Assembly (NCBI RefSeq): GCF_021916785.1 | Contig: NZ_JAKCFC010000003.1 | Location: 682,001-746,000, forward strand | DNA length: 64,000 bases | From: Mycolicibacterium lacusdiani | Lineage (GTDB): Bacteria; Actinomycetota; Actinomycetes; Mycobacteriales; Mycobacteriaceae | Reading direction: 5' to 3' | Shown here: piece after piece, positions 1 to 9,131 of the stretch | Layout of the letters: each line of letters starts with the position of its first letter | How positions within the stretch are numbered: the first letter of the stretch is position 1 | Notes under the pieces: generated by a model | Databases searched by the model: none | What the model was told of the DNA's origin: nothing | The model's input: only the letters and a program-made list of their open reading frames with translations | Position numbers and translations under genes: made by a program

Positions 1-2
1 CG

Positions 3-1241
3 CCGGTGACGTTCTCCCGCAGGGTGATCGACATCCGCGACGGGGGCAGGGCAGGCATGGTGGTCGAGAACCCCGGCACGCCGTCGGCCGTCCTGGCCAT
101 CACCGGCACGGGTGACCAACTGGTCCGTCAGGTCGACATGTTCGCCGACAGGCGCATGGCGCTCGCCCAGACCGCCACCGCGACGGTGCTCGACACGCAG
201 CAGGCCCACGCGCAGTCCACGAACATCAAGACCTTCGCGCAACTCGGCATGACCGGACAGACGTCGGCCCAGGGCACCACCACGATGTACGCCGGATTCG
301 ACGCCAGCGTGTTCGGCGTCGGGCCCATCACCAACGCCGAGGTGCACGTCAAGGCGACCTACACCCCTGTCGTCGGCGGCGAGGCGTCGGTGCTGATCCG
401 CTCGGGCTCGACGGTGTTGGCCACCCACCGCCTCGACGAGTCCGGCAGGCTCGACGTGACCGGCGACATCCCCGCCGAATCGATCAGCTCCAACGTCGGC
501 ATGGCGCTGGAGATCCGGTACGTGCCCCGCCAGGAGTGCGCACCGATGAACGACCGCATCACGTTCGCGCTCGATCCGTCATCGACGGTCACCGTGACGC
601 CGGGCACCCGCAATCGGGGCGGATTCCCCGTGCTGCCAATGGCGTTCACGCCCGACTTCGGCGTCGCGATCGACAGCCCCGACCGGATCCGCTTCGCCGG
701 GCAGGCCATCAACCTGATGGGTCAGCAGACCGGGATCACGCTGCGGCCCCAGATCACCACCTTCGCCGACGGGGCTGCCTCCGGCACCGGGCTGCTCGTG
801 GTCACCGGCGGCGACGAGCTGGCCGAGGCCGGCATGAAGCCGCCACTGCTGCCGGGCACGTCGACCTCCGCGGGCGTGAACGGAAGCCTCGCCACCGACA
901 TCGACGTCAACGGCGCACTCGGGGTCGTTCAGGCGTTCACCCAGAACGGCCGCACGGTCCTGGCGATCTCGGGGACCGGGGACTGGTCGCTGGTGGACCG
1001 CAGCTTCGACTACGTCCGCGGCCTCCCCAACCGGTGGGCGTCGCTGACCGGGGACGTCGTCGCGACCGGCCCGGCGGCCCAGGCGGTCAACCTGACCGTG
1101 CGCGAGGGCGGCGGGCTGATGAACGAGTACCCCGGCGACGGCTGGAAGTGGTGGGCCTGGCTCAGTCTGTCGCTGGGCGTGACCGCCGTGATCGGCGTCG
1201 CAGCAGTGCTCGTGGTGCGTCGCCGCCGTGTCAGGCGGTGA
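3..1241 (+). CDS. BcsB-like membrane-anchored protein, 5' end outside window
   Basis: The reading frame is open from the left edge, so the N-terminus is missing; a GTG at 6 is probably not the true start because the protein begins in mid-domain. The visible 412 residues are mostly beta-rich extracytoplasmic sequence, including a conserved-looking Cys in RQECAPMND followed by a strand ending in DPSSTV, which resembles the carbohydrate-binding modules of the cellulose synthase regulatory subunit BcsB. One transmembrane helix near the C-terminus (WWAWLSLSLGV onward) ends in a basic RRRRVRR tail. The downstream membrane gene starts 4 bp after this stop, so they are probably one operon for a surface polysaccharide. 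The BcsB assignment rests on pattern only; the fold is moderately sure and the function is inferred. Confidence 0.6.
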   Translation, partial: PVTFSRRVIDIRDGGRAGMVVENPGTPSAVLAITGTGDQLVRQVDMFADRRMALAQTATATVLDTQQAHAQSTNIKTFAQLGMTGQTSAQGTTTMYAGFDASVFGVGPITNAEVHVKATYTPVVGGEASVLIRSGSTVLATHRLDESGRLDVTGDIPAESISSNVGMALEIRYVPRQECAPMNDRITFALDPSSTVTVTPGTRNRGGFPVLPMAFTPDFGVAIDSPDRIRFAGQAINLMGQQTGITLRPQITTFADGAASGTGLLVVTGGDELAEAGMKPPLLPGTSTSAGVNGSLATDIDVNGALGVVQAFTQNGRTVLAISGTGDWSLVDRSFDYVRGLPNRWASLTGDVVATGPAAQAVNLTVREGGGLMNEYPGDGWKWWAWLSLSLGVTAVIGVAAVLVVRRRRVRR

Positions 1242-1245
1242 CCTC

Positions 1246-2943
1246 GTGACGGTCACCGCGGTCGCGCCGACCCCGCCGGCGACGAGTGACGTCGCCGAAG
1301 GGCCCCGGTCGTCGCGACGCGGTGGCGGCGTGGCACTGTTCGTCGGTCTCAGCGCGCTGTACTTCACGATCGGCACCGTTCTGGTGTTGCGCTACAACAT
1401 GTTCGACCCCGACGCGACGTCGCGGGTGGCCAACGCCGGCTACGTGGTGTTCAGCCGGCAGCCGCACCTGTCCGCGATCGGGTTCGTCTGGAATCCCCTG
1501 CCCAGCATGGTCGAGATCCCGGTGCTGCAATTCAGCCGATGGTGGCCCGAGCTGAAGACCCACGGGCTGGCATCGGTCGTACAGAGCGCGCTGTTCATGG
1601 CGGGCGCGGCGCTGATGGTCCGCCGGATCGCGCTCGACCGTGCCGTGGGCGCTGCGTGGCGTTGGCTGGCAGTCGCCTGCTTCGCACTGCAGCCAATGAT
1701 CGTCGTCTACGGCGCGTCCGGTATGAGCGAAGCCGCCGAGACGTTCTTCCTGCTGTGGTGCGTCCGCCACCTGATGCAGTGGATCCGCCACGACCGCGTC
1801 GGCGACCTGGCCTGGGCGGGAATCGCTCTCGGCCTCGGCTACCTCGCCCGGTACGAGGTGGTGCCCGCCGCGGTGGGTGCCGCCGCCCTGGTGGCCGTGA
1901 TCGCGTTCCGGCGTACGCGATCGCCCAGGCGGATCGACTCGGCGATCCTGTGCGTGGTCATCGTCATGTTCCCTCTCGCGTGCGCCTTCACGATCTGGGC
2001 GGTCACCGGGTGGGTGGTGTCGGGTGAACTGTTCGCGACGCTGTCGTCGCAGTACGGCAACGGCAGCCAGGTGGCGGGAGCGGCCGAACGCGGTGGGCCT
2101 TTGGGCCAGGCGGCGTCCGACGACTGGGTGGTCATCGGCGCCCGGCTGCTCGGCATGCAACCGTTCCTCGGCGTCGCGGTGGCGGGCGCGGTCGTCGTGG
2201 CGGCGTTGCGGCGCAACGTCGCCATCCTGGTACCGATCGCGACCATGGGCCCGGTGCTGGCCTTCGCGGCGTGGAGCCAGTACTCGTCGACGACGTTCGG
2301 CTGGTTCCGGTTCTACCTGCTGGCGATACCGCTCGTCGTCTGCATCGCGCTGGCGTGCTGGACGCCGCACGACGACGAACCCGCCCACTGGCGAGCCGGC
2401 GACCTGGTCAGCCGCTTGGGCGCCGCACTGCTGGCCGCATCGCTGCTGATCGGCATCCCGGTCACCGTGCGGGCGATGTCCGACGAACGAATCGGCAACC
2501 AGCAGTTGCAGTTCGGGCTCAAGTCGCTAGCCGATCCGCAGCGCTACCCGCCGACCGAACAGTGGTTCCGCAGGCTGATGGTCAACGACCGTTCGCTGGC
2601 CGACTACTTCGACCGCAGGCACCTGCCCGAGGGCTCGGTGCTCATGGACACGTTCAACACCTGGGGCATCTGGCTGTCGTCGAACAACCCGAAGCAGTTC
2701 GTCATCACCAGCGACTACGACTTCAACCCGGTGATGAACCGGCCGTGGGACTTCGGCGTGCGCTACATCGTCTCGAGCAACCCCGTGATCAGCGACGCCG
2801 ACGCACTCAACGTGCGCTACCCCAGCCTGTGGAATGACGGGGCAGGCCTCGGCACCCTGGTGCACTCGGTCTACGGCGCCACCGGCGACGAACGCTTCCG
2901 GGTCTACCGCATCACCGGTCGCCCAACGGCTCCCGTCGGCTAG
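1246..2943 (+). CDS. polytopic membrane protein, GT-C glycosyltransferase-like
   Basis: The 565-residue protein has an N-terminal transmembrane segment, then a loop containing [15 protein letters not shown] with acidic residues where GT-C enzymes place a catalytic Asp. About ten further hydrophobic helices follow, and then a roughly 130-residue C-terminal extracytoplasmic domain ([19 protein letters not shown] region). This architecture fits a polyprenyl-phosphate sugar dependent transferase of the GT39/ArnT type acting outside the membrane. Start chosen at GTG 1246, just after the upstream stop; an in-frame GTG at 1228 would overlap the upstream gene. Its stop shares CTAG with fgd on the other strand. 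Substrate unknown. Confidence 0.65.
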   Translation: MTVTAVAPTPPATSDVAEGPRSSRRGGGVALFVGLSALYFTIGTVLVLRYNMFDPDATSRVANAGYVVFSRQPHLSAIGFVWNPLPSMVEIPVLQFSRWWPELKTHGLASVVQSALFMAGAALMVRRIALDRAVGAAWRWLAVACFALQPMIVVYGASGMSEAAETFFLLWCVRHLMQWIRHDRVGDLAWAGIALGLGYLARYEVVPAAVGAAALVAVIAFRRTRSPRRIDSAILCVVIVMFPLACAFTIWAVTGWVVSGELFATLSSQYGNGSQVAGAAERGGPLGQAASDDWVVIGARLLGMQPFLGVAVAGAVVVAALRRNVAILVPIATMGPVLAFAAWSQYSSTTFGWFRFYLLAIPLVVCIALACWTPHDDEPAHWRAGDLVSRLGAALLAASLLIGIPVTVRAMSDERIGNQQLQFGLKSLADPQRYPPTEQWFRRLMVNDRSLADYFDRRHLPEGSVLMDTFNTWGIWLSSNNPKQFVITSDYDFNPVMNRPWDFGVRYIVSSNPVISDADALNVRYPSLWNDGAGLGTLVHSVYGATGDERFRVYRITGRPTAPVG

Positions 2944-3950
2944 CCGAGCTTGCGCAGGCGCGGCTCCAGGTCGCGCTGGAACAGCTCGAGGAAGCGGCGC
3001 TGGTCGTGGCCGGGCGCGTGGAACACGAGGTGGTTGAGGCCCCAGTCCACGTAGTCCTTGACCTTCTCGACGGCCTCGTCGGGATCGGAGGCGACGATCC
3101 AGCGCTTGGCCACCTGCTCGATGGGCAGCTCGTCGGCGGCCTTCTCCATCTCGAGCGGATCGTGGATGTTGGTCTTCTGCTCCGCGGTCAGTGACAGCGG
3201 AGCCCAGAACCGGGTGTTCTCCAGCGCCAGCTCGGGATCGGTGTCGTAGGAGATCTTGATCTCGATCATCCGGTCGATCGCGTCGGGCGCCTTGCCCGCG
3301 GCCTCCTCGCCCTCCTTGACCGCCGGGATGAGCTTGTCCTTGTACAGCTCCTCACCCTTGCCGGAGGTGCAGATGAAGCCGTCGCCCGCACGACCGGCGT
3401 ACTTGGCCACCTGCGGGCCGCCGGCGGCGATGTAGATCGGGATGCCGCCCTCGGGCACGTCGTAGATCGAGGCGCCCTTGGTCTTGTAGTACTCGCCCTC
3501 GAAGTCGACGCGGTCGCCGAGCCACAGCTCGCGCATCAGCCGCACCGACTCGCGCAGCCGCGCGTAGCGCTCCTTGAACTCCGGCCACTCGCCCTCGAAG
3601 CCGGTGGCGATCTCGTTGAGCGACTCACCGGTGCCGACGCCGAGGAAGATCCGGTCCGGGTACAGGCAGCCCATGGTCGCGAACGCCTGCGCGATCACCG
3701 CCGGGTTGTAGCGGAAGGTCGGGGTCAGCACCGAGGTGCCGAGGGTCAGTCGCTTGGTCCGCTCGCCGACGGCCGTCATCCAGGCCAGCGAGAACGGAGC
3801 GTGTCCGCCTTCGTGCCGCCAGGGCTGAAAGTGGTCGCTGACCGTGGCGCTGTCCATGCCGTGCGCCTCGGCCTCCACGGCCAGTTCCACGAGTTCGCGC
3901 GGGGCGAACTGCTCTGCTGATGCCTTGTATCCCAATTTGAGTTCAGCCAC
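2940..3950 (-). CDS. fgd: F420-dependent glucose-6-phosphate dehydrogenase
   Basis: Oxidises glucose 6-phosphate to 6-phosphogluconolactone while reducing coenzyme F420, supplying F420H2 to the many mycobacterial F420-dependent reductases. The 336-residue length and near-continuous similarity to Rv0407 as I recall it make this a firm call. His40, Trp44 (in SDHFQPWRH) and Glu109 (in VGTGES) match the catalytic residues described for FGD1. It starts at GTG 3950 and is divergent from the metallo-hydrolase gene, as Rv0407 is from Rv0406c. The last codons overlap the convergent membrane gene by the shared stop CTAG. Confidence 0.96.
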   Translation of the reverse strand: MAELKLGYKASAEQFAPRELVELAVEAEAHGMDSATVSDHFQPWRHEGGHAPFSLAWMTAVGERTKRLTLGTSVLTPTFRYNPAVIAQAFATMGCLYPDRIFLGVGTGESLNEIATGFEGEWPEFKERYARLRESVRLMRELWLGDRVDFEGEYYKTKGASIYDVPEGGIPIYIAAGGPQVAKYAGRAGDGFICTSGKGEELYKDKLIPAVKEGEEAAGKAPDAIDRMIEIKISYDTDPELALENTRFWAPLSLTAEQKTNIHDPLEMEKAADELPIEQVAKRWIVASDPDEAVEKVKDYVDWGLNHLVFHAPGHDQRRFLELFQRDLEPRLRKLG

Positions 3951-3997
3951 GCTTCTTTTCTACTCCTGACGTCGGCGGGATATTCCACCCGTCTCGT

Positions 3998-4003
3998 TAC
4001 ACT
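3998..4003 (+). promoter_or_regulatory. TACACT -10 box for a likely leaderless transcript
   Basis: TACACT matches the mycobacterial -10 pattern TANNNT and ends six bases before the ATG at 4010. Transcription would therefore start at or next to the A of the start codon. No Shine-Dalgarno-like sequence precedes this ATG. The -35 region is not recognisable. Confidence 0.5.
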
Positions 4004-4009
4004 CGCCGC

Positions 4010-4741
4010 ATGGCGGCTCTCACGGCCATCACCGACTCCGTGCACTTCGCGCAGACCGAGCTGGTGAATTGGACCCTCGTTACCGACGACAGCGGTGTAC
4101 TCGTCATCGATGCCGGTTTCCCCGGCCAGCGCGACGAAGTCATCGACTCGGTCCGCCAGCTGGGCTACGGGATCGACGACATCCATGCGTTCCTGCTGAC
4201 CCACGCGCACGTCGACCACTTCGGGTCGGCGATCTGGTTCGCGAAAACCCATGGCACTCCGGTGTTCTGTCACTCCGCCGAGGTGGGTCACGCGCACCGC
4301 GAGTACCTCGAGCAGGTGTCCATCGGGGATCTGATCGGGAAACTCTGGCGGCCGCGGTACCTGAAGTGGTCGGTGACCATCGGGTTCAAGGGTGCGCTGC
4401 GACGCGCGGGCATCCCCACCGCTCACGCACTGACCGAGGAGGTGGCCGCTGCCCTGCCCGGCAAGCCGATGGCCATTCCCACGCCCGGTCACACCGGTGG
4501 GCACTGCTCGTACGTCGTGGACGGCGTCCTCGTCAGCGGCGACGCACTCGTCACGGGGCATCCGGTCTCGAAGCTTCAGGGACCGCAACTGCTCCCAGGT
4601 CTGTTCAACCACGATCAGGACAGTTGCGAGCGCAGCCTGGGTGCGCTTGGCATGCTCGACACCGACGTGGTGCTGCCGGGCCACGGACCGGTGTGGCGCG
4701 GGCCGATCCGGGAGGCGGCCGAGCGCGCCGCCGCGCTCTGA
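4010..4741 (+). CDS. metallo-beta-lactamase-fold hydrolase (Rv0406c-like)
   Basis: 243 residues with the complete MBL metal-binding set: HAHVDH at 65-70, His161 in PTPGHTGGH, Asp178 in VSGDAL and a C-terminal LPGHGPVW. This indicates a binuclear-metal hydrolase; the substrate cannot be read from the sequence, and glyoxalase II, lactonase or thioesterase roles are all possible. Synteny with fgd matches Rv0406c-Rv0407 in M. tuberculosis. ATG 4010 sits immediately after a TACACT -10 box, so the message is probably leaderless. The next gene starts 7 bp downstream. Confidence 0.85.
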   Translation: MAALTAITDSVHFAQTELVNWTLVTDDSGVLVIDAGFPGQRDEVIDSVRQLGYGIDDIHAFLLTHAHVDHFGSAIWFAKTHGTPVFCHSAEVGHAHREYLEQVSIGDLIGKLWRPRYLKWSVTIGFKGALRRAGIPTAHALTEEVAAALPGKPMAIPTPGHTGGHCSYVVDGVLVSGDALVTGHPVSKLQGPQLLPGLFNHDQDSCERSLGALGMLDTDVVLPGHGPVWRGPIREAAERAAAL

Positions 4742-4748
4742 CCGCCCG

Positions 4749-5504
4749 ATGACCGACCAGGCGCCACTGCACCGCGACACCCGTCGCGCAGGGTCGTTCG
4801 GCGCCGCGGCGCAGCGGTACGACAGCCATCGGCCCCGCTACCCCGAGGCGATGATCGCCGGTCTGGTCGACGGGCGTGGTACGCGGGTGCTCGACGTGGG
4901 TGCGGGCACGGGCATCGCATCCCGTCAGCTGCTCGAAGCCGGCGCCGAAGTCCTTGCCGTCGAACCGGATTCGCAGATGGCGCGGCTCGCTGCCGACAAG
5001 GGCATCGACGTCGAGGTGTCGCCGTTCGAGTCCTGGGATGCGGCCGGGCGGACGTTCGACCTCGTGGTGTTCGCGCAATCGTTCCACTGGGTCGAGCCGA
5101 CTTCGGCGCTGACCAAGATCGCGACGCTGCTGCGGCCGGGTGGCCGGGTCGCCATGCTGTGGAACCGCATCGCGTCGGTGCGTCCCAGCCGCGAGGAGTT
5201 CGACGCGGCGTATGCGGGCGTGCTCGACGATTGGCGGCGGCCGTCCGTCGGCGTCGAGGATGCCGACCGGATCGGGCCACTACTCGCAGGCGCGGGCTTC
5301 ACCGCCGAGCGGCGGCAGTTCGTCGAGGAGCTGCACTACGCCACCGCGGACTGGGTGGACCTCGTCACGACGTACTCGAACGTGCTGACCCTGGAACCCG
5401 ACGCGCAGGCCCTACTGCGGCGTCGGTTGGCGGACGTGATCGGCGATGCCGGGGTCGACGCGAGAAATGACGCGCTGGCCGTGGTCGGCATGCTGCGCGA
5501 CTAG
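4749..5504 (+). CDS. class I SAM-dependent methyltransferase
   Basis: 251 residues. Motif I is VLDVGAGTGIASRQL at about residues 42-56, followed by an acidic motif II end (LAVEPD) and the post-I sequence SFHWVEP with RPGGRVAML, which is the UbiE/Methyltransf_11 pattern. The N-terminal FGAAAQRYDSHRPRYP is also usual in this family. ATG 4749 is chosen because it lies 7 bp after the MBL stop and begins the recognisable domain; the longer in-frame extension runs inside the upstream gene. It is likely co-transcribed with the MBL gene. Substrate unknown. It shares the CTAG stop with the convergent small membrane gene. Confidence 0.85.
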   Translation: MTDQAPLHRDTRRAGSFGAAAQRYDSHRPRYPEAMIAGLVDGRGTRVLDVGAGTGIASRQLLEAGAEVLAVEPDSQMARLAADKGIDVEVSPFESWDAAGRTFDLVVFAQSFHWVEPTSALTKIATLLRPGGRVAMLWNRIASVRPSREEFDAAYAGVLDDWRRPSVGVEDADRIGPLLAGAGFTAERRQFVEELHYATADWVDLVTTYSNVLTLEPDAQALLRRRLADVIGDAGVDARNDALAVVGMLRD

Positions 5505-5803
5505 GTGAGCACCGCGTAGCCGAGCAGGAAGATCGACGTGAGGCACAGGCCGCACGACACGGTGATCGCGGGCACGAGGATCATCTGGTCGAGTTCCTCG
5601 TCGTCGAGCGCGTCCTCGGCGACCGGGCCGAACAACACCCGCCCGACGACGTTGCCCCTCAGCGCTCCGACGACCTTCCGGATCCCCGAACGTTCGCGGT
5701 GCCTGCCGATCAGGGTGCGGACCACGAATCCGCCGACGAACGCCAGCACGGCGGCAAGCAGGAGCAGCCACCCCACCGCGAGTTGCGTCAGCACACCAAC
5801 CAA
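5501..5803 (-). CDS. small two-helix membrane protein
   Basis: 100 residues with one transmembrane helix near the N-terminus (LAVGWLLLLAAVLAFVGGF), a basic cytoplasmic-like segment (RHRERSGIRK), an acidic DALDDEELDQ stretch and a second helix close to the C-terminus. No family recognised. It lies 9 bp downstream of the HNH gene stop on the same strand, so it may be the last gene of that transcript. Its stop overlaps the methyltransferase stop through CTAG. Confidence 0.7.
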   Translation of the reverse strand: MVGVLTQLAVGWLLLLAAVLAFVGGFVVRTLIGRHRERSGIRKVVGALRGNVVGRVLFGPVAEDALDDEELDQMILVPAITVSCGLCLTSIFLLGYAVLT

Positions 5804-5812
5804 GGTTAGGCG

Positions 5813-7192
5813 CTAGACGGGGTCGTCGTCGTCGTCTTCATCGGCTTGGCGTAGGAGTCGTTCGGGGTGGTGGAGGTCGTTGACGCGGGCTTGGCCGGTG
5901 TCGAGTTGCGGTGGTGGGATCCATTCGGTCGTGCCGTCGGTGCGTTTGCGGGTCCTCCAGGCGGTGGTCTCAATCATTCGGTTGTCGGGCCCGCAGGCGA
6001 AGGACAGGTCGTCGACGTCGGTCTGGCCGTCGTCCTTCCAGTCCGCGACCGCGTGGTGCACTTGGGAGCGGTAGCCGTCGACGGTGCAGCCGGGTCGGGT
6101 GCAGCCACGGTCGCGGGCATGCAGCACGATCCGTTGCGCGGGGTTGGCGCACCGCCGGGTCCGGCCCAGGTGCAGCGCCTGGCCGGTGTGGCCGTCGAAC
6201 ACCGCCAGGTAGTGATGCGCGTGCGACGCCATCCGGATCAGATCCGGCATCGGCAACAGGCTGCCACCCGCGGTGACCGCGGGGCGACCGGCGGCCGATT
6301 CCAAGTCCTGCAGGGTGTTGGAGACGATGACGGTGACGGGAAGGCCGTTGAGCTGCCCCAGCTTGCCCGAGCACAACACCATCCGGCCCATCGCCAGCAG
6401 GGCGTCGTGGGTGCGTTGGGCGGGGGTGCGGGTGTCGCGTTCGGCGCGTTCGGGTTCGGGGTCACCGTCGACGACGGGTGCCACGTCGTCGGGGTTGCAC
6501 ATCCCCGGCGCCGCCATCTTCGCCAATAGGGCCTCGAACGTGCCGCGCGCTTCCGGGGTGAGGTAGCCGGTGACGGGGCTCATGCCGTCGGCCTGCTGCT
6601 TGCCGATGACGATGCCGCGGCGGCGGTGGCGTTCCTCGTCGCTGAAGGTCCCGTCGGGATGCAACAAGGCCAGCAGTAGTGTCACGGCCTTTCGGAGTCC
6701 TTCGGGGCCGTGTTCGCGAGCGACCCGGACCAGGTCGGCTTCGGCGGCCTGGCGGGTGTGGGGGTCGATGTGGTCGGGCAGCGTGGCGAAGAAGCCGCGG
6801 ATGATCTTGACGTGTTCGGCGTTGATCGCTCCGTCGATCTGGGCTGCGGCGGTCTGGGCCAGCACCGGGTCGAGTGGTTGCCCGATCAGGGTGCGGCGGG
6901 GGCCGAGGTCCTTGGCCTCGGCGAGGCGTCGGCTGGCTTCGCCAGTGCTGATTCGCAGTCGGAACGCCAGCAGCTTGCTCACCGTGGTGGCGCCGTAGTC
7001 CAGCGGATTGGTGTCTGCGGCGAGGCGGTTGAGGATGCGGTGTTCGGCCACCGGCAGCAGACGGCGCACCGATTCGACGTCGTCCATGGCGGCCACCACC
7101 TCAGCGACGGTCGCGGTGTCGGTGTCGGCGGCGATCAGGTCGGCCACCGCGGCGCGCAATGCTGCTGCCGCGTCGACCAGACTGGGCGCCAT
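5813..7192 (-). CDS. DUF222 / HNH endonuclease, 13E12 repeat family
   Basis: 459 residues from ATG 7192. The N-terminal two thirds is helical DUF222 sequence. The C-terminal part holds a treble-clef HNH module: CTRPGC, then a histidine pair (QVHHAVADW) and a final CGPDNRMIE. Such proteins are present in many copies in mycobacterial genomes and are called 13E12 repeat proteins in M. tuberculosis. Nuclease activity is plausible but their biological role is unsettled. No flanking repeats or integrase are visible, so there is no direct evidence for recent mobility. Sequence upstream of 7192 in the same frame is non-coding in character. Confidence 0.85.
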   Translation of the reverse strand: MAPSLVDAAAALRAAVADLIAADTDTATVAEVVAAMDDVESVRRLLPVAEHRILNRLAADTNPLDYGATTVSKLLAFRLRISTGEASRRLAEAKDLGPRRTLIGQPLDPVLAQTAAAQIDGAINAEHVKIIRGFFATLPDHIDPHTRQAAEADLVRVAREHGPEGLRKAVTLLLALLHPDGTFSDEERHRRRGIVIGKQQADGMSPVTGYLTPEARGTFEALLAKMAAPGMCNPDDVAPVVDGDPEPERAERDTRTPAQRTHDALLAMGRMVLCSGKLGQLNGLPVTVIVSNTLQDLESAAGRPAVTAGGSLLPMPDLIRMASHAHHYLAVFDGHTGQALHLGRTRRCANPAQRIVLHARDRGCTRPGCTVDGYRSQVHHAVADWKDDGQTDVDDLSFACGPDNRMIETTAWRTRKRTDGTTEWIPPPQLDTGQARVNDLHHPERLLRQADEDDDDDPV

Positions 7193-7288
7193 GCATCGAA
7201 CACTAGTGCGAGGGTCCGACAAGTCCGGACCAGAATGATGCTGGTGAAGCCGTTGTGACGCAGGAGTTTTGGATGGCAGATGCCCCCA

Positions 7289-7352
7289 CCGCGAGCGTGC
7301 GCGAACTCGGGTTTTTACCCCGCGTGTCGCCCGCAGACACGCACGCTCGCGG
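7289..7352. repeat. intergenic inverted repeat, 13-bp perfect arms
   Basis: Arms CCGCGAGCGTGCG (7289-7301) and its exact complement (7340-7352) enclose a 38-base loop. Flanking C-rich (7282-7287) and G-rich (7355-7360) runs can extend the stem with small mismatches. It lies just past the LLM gene stop (7366, minus strand) and upstream of the HNH gene. It could end LLM transcription or form an mRNA structure before the HNH gene. There is no U-tract after the stem. Confidence 0.7.
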
Positions 7353-7365
7353 AAGGGGGGGACCC

Positions 7366-8481
7366 CTAGTGGAGGCCCCAGCGCTTGGCGAGCAGCTCGT
7401 GGGAGCGGAGGCGGTCGGCGTGCCGATGGGTGACCGACGTGACGACCAGCTCGTCGGCCGCGGTCACGCGCTGCAGCGCCTCCAGTCGGTGGGCCACCTC
7501 GTCGGGGTCGCCGACGAATTGCGTTGCGGTGCGGTCCTTCACGAACTCGACCTGTTCGGGGGTGAGCGGATCGCACCGGTCGGGGCTCGGGTAGGGCACC
7601 GCGCCGCTGCCCGCGCGGATCGAATACACCCAGCGGCCGTACGACGACGCCAGGTGCACTGCGGTGTCGTGGTCGTCGGCCACCACCACGTCCGCGGAGA
7701 CGACGACGTAGGGCTCGGACAGCGCCGGCGACGGCCGGAAGGCGTTGCGGTAGGCGCCGACGGCGTCCAGCGCCGTCGCGGGCGTGATGTGGTAGCTCGC
7801 CACGAACGGAAGGCCCCGCGATCCGGCCACCTCCGCGCTCTGCCCCTTGCTGCTACCGAAGACCCACGGCCGCAACGGCGCTCGCTCCCCCGGCACCACG
7901 TGGCTCTCGATGCCGTCGGCCAGGTAGCCGCCGTCGAGCATCGCGAGGATGTCGTCGACCTGCGTGGCGAAGTCCGGTGACTCGGCCCTGGGCTGCTGCA
8001 ACGCCCCCATCCGAGCGACCAGCGTCGGGTTGCGCAGCTGGGCGCTCACGTCGAACGGCGCGGGCACCACCACGCCGTCGACGTCGCGCCACTGCGCCGG
8101 GCCGGCAGGCGCCTTCGGCGGGCGCGCGGCGAGTGCCTCGCGGCGGCGCTGACCGGACCTGCCGACGCCGAGATCGATGCGACCGGGGTGGAAGGCGTCG
8201 AGGGTGCCGAAGCTCTCGACCACCGCGACCGCGGTGGTGTGGCCGAGCTGCACCGCGGCCGCCCCGACGTGGATCCGCTCGGTGGCCGCGGCGATCTGGC
8301 CGATCAGCACCGCGGGCGACGAACTCGCCACTGCGACGAAGTGGTGCTCGGCCACCCAGTAGCGCTTGAAGCCCCAGCTCTCGGCATGGCGGGCGAGGTC
8401 GACGGTGTTGCGCAGCGCCGACGCCGCGTCGCTGCCCTCGCTGATCGGCGACAGGTCGAGGATCGACAGCGGGACCGTCAT
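7366..8481 (-). CDS. luciferase-like (LLM) flavin oxidoreductase, MsnO8-type
   Basis: 371 residues. The N-terminal PLSILDLSPISEG, then WVAEHHF, VGAAAVQLGHTT and LDLGVGRSG are typical of the MsnO8-like branch of bacterial luciferase-fold monooxygenases, which generally use reduced FMN. The substrate is unknown. Its ATG overlaps the stop of the acetyltransferase gene (ATGA at 8478-8481), so the two are translationally coupled. It is distinct from the two F420-type LLM proteins in this window (fgd and the 32.5-kb gene). Confidence 0.85.
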   Translation of the reverse strand: MTVPLSILDLSPISEGSDAASALRNTVDLARHAESWGFKRYWVAEHHFVAVASSSPAVLIGQIAAATERIHVGAAAVQLGHTTAVAVVESFGTLDAFHPGRIDLGVGRSGQRRREALAARPPKAPAGPAQWRDVDGVVVPAPFDVSAQLRNPTLVARMGALQQPRAESPDFATQVDDILAMLDGGYLADGIESHVVPGERAPLRPWVFGSSKGQSAEVAGSRGLPFVASYHITPATALDAVGAYRNAFRPSPALSEPYVVVSADVVVADDHDTAVHLASSYGRWVYSIRAGSGAVPYPSPDRCDPLTPEQVEFVKDRTATQFVGDPDEVAHRLEALQRVTAADELVVTSVTHRHADRLRSHELLAKRWGLH

Positions 8482-8972
8482 TGCCGTCCCACGCCCGGGA
8501 GGTCCTTGAGGAACGCCACCGGATAGCCCTCGCCCTGCGCCTCCAGGGGTTCGGCCAGCCTGCGGTAGCCCGTCGCCAGGTACAGCGCCTCGGCCTCCGG
8601 CTGCTTGTCGCCGGTGGTGAGGTAGATGCGGCGGTACCCGCGGGCGGCGATGTCGGCCTCCAGCACGGCGAGCAGCGCACGTGCGTGCCCCCTACGGCGG
8701 TGCCTGCTGTTGGTCCAGATGCGCTTGAGTTCGGCGGTCCGGTCGTCGAAGCGGCGGAACGCGCCGCCGGTGACGGGGACGCCGTCGACGTGTCCGATCA
8801 CCATCGCGCCATCCGGCGCCGCGAACTCGGCCGCCGGGTAACCGCGCAGCCAGTCCCCGACGCGCTCGATGGTGCTGCCGTACCGGGTGGCGTACTCGTA
8901 GGCCAGCTCGGCCAGCAGTGGCTCTGCGAGCGGGTCGTCCTGACTCACCGGCACGAACGTCGGATTGCTCAT
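8478..8972 (-). CDS. GNAT-family N-acetyltransferase
   Basis: 164 residues from ATG 8972; an in-frame ATG at 8993 is the alternative. The acetyl-CoA pyrophosphate-binding motif is RRRGHARALLAVLE, followed by the beta4-alpha4 region YRRIYLTTGDKQPEAEALY and the usual GY near the end. The acceptor is unknown. It is the first gene of the leftward pair with the LLM oxidoreductase and is divergent from the SDR gene at 9132, with 159 bp between them. Confidence 0.85.
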   Translation of the reverse strand: MSNPTFVPVSQDDPLAEPLLAELAYEYATRYGSTIERVGDWLRGYPAAEFAAPDGAMVIGHVDGVPVTGGAFRRFDDRTAELKRIWTNSRHRRRGHARALLAVLEADIAARGYRRIYLTTGDKQPEAEALYLATGYRRLAEPLEAQGEGYPVAFLKDLPGVGRQ

Positions 8973-9102
8973 CACCACCGTTTCTAGCCTCATGACAGGG
9001 TCCAACGCGAACCCGCCCGCGGCATTCCGAACCCGCGACATCGCGTCACCACGAGCAAAACCCCTCAGCTCCGCGCTGCACGGTGCGGACGCACTTGGAA
9101 CC

Positions 9103-9126
9103 AAAAGTTGACAGGTGTAAAGTTTT
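9103..9126. promoter_or_regulatory. imperfect palindrome over SDR promoter
   Basis: Arms AAAAGTTGACA and TGTAAAGTTTT flank a central GG; 9 of 11 positions pair. The right arm contains TAAAGT, a TANNNT -10 candidate eight bases before the SDR ATG. An AT-rich palindrome over a -10 box in GC-rich DNA looks like a TetR-type operator. No regulator gene lies adjacent. Confidence 0.45.
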
Positions 9127-9131
9127 GCCGC

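Noticed and set aside
1228..1245. GTG 1228 as the start of the membrane glycosyltransferase-like gene
   Set aside because: Possible, but it would overlap the upstream gene by 14 bp and add an unlikely MSGGDLV leader; GTG 1246 is simpler.
5918..6529. Plus-strand frame opposite the HNH gene
   Set aside because: Gly/Val/Gln-rich shadow sequence; the minus strand carries the DUF222 and HNH motifs.
5813..7352. DUF222/HNH gene plus hairpin as a mobile element
   Set aside because: No direct repeats at the ends, no transposase or integrase, and composition matches the neighbours.
9108..9123. TTGACA and TAAAGT upstream of the SDR as a -35/-10 pair
   Set aside because: Only four bases separate them, far below the usual 16-19; TTGACA is more likely part of the palindrome.
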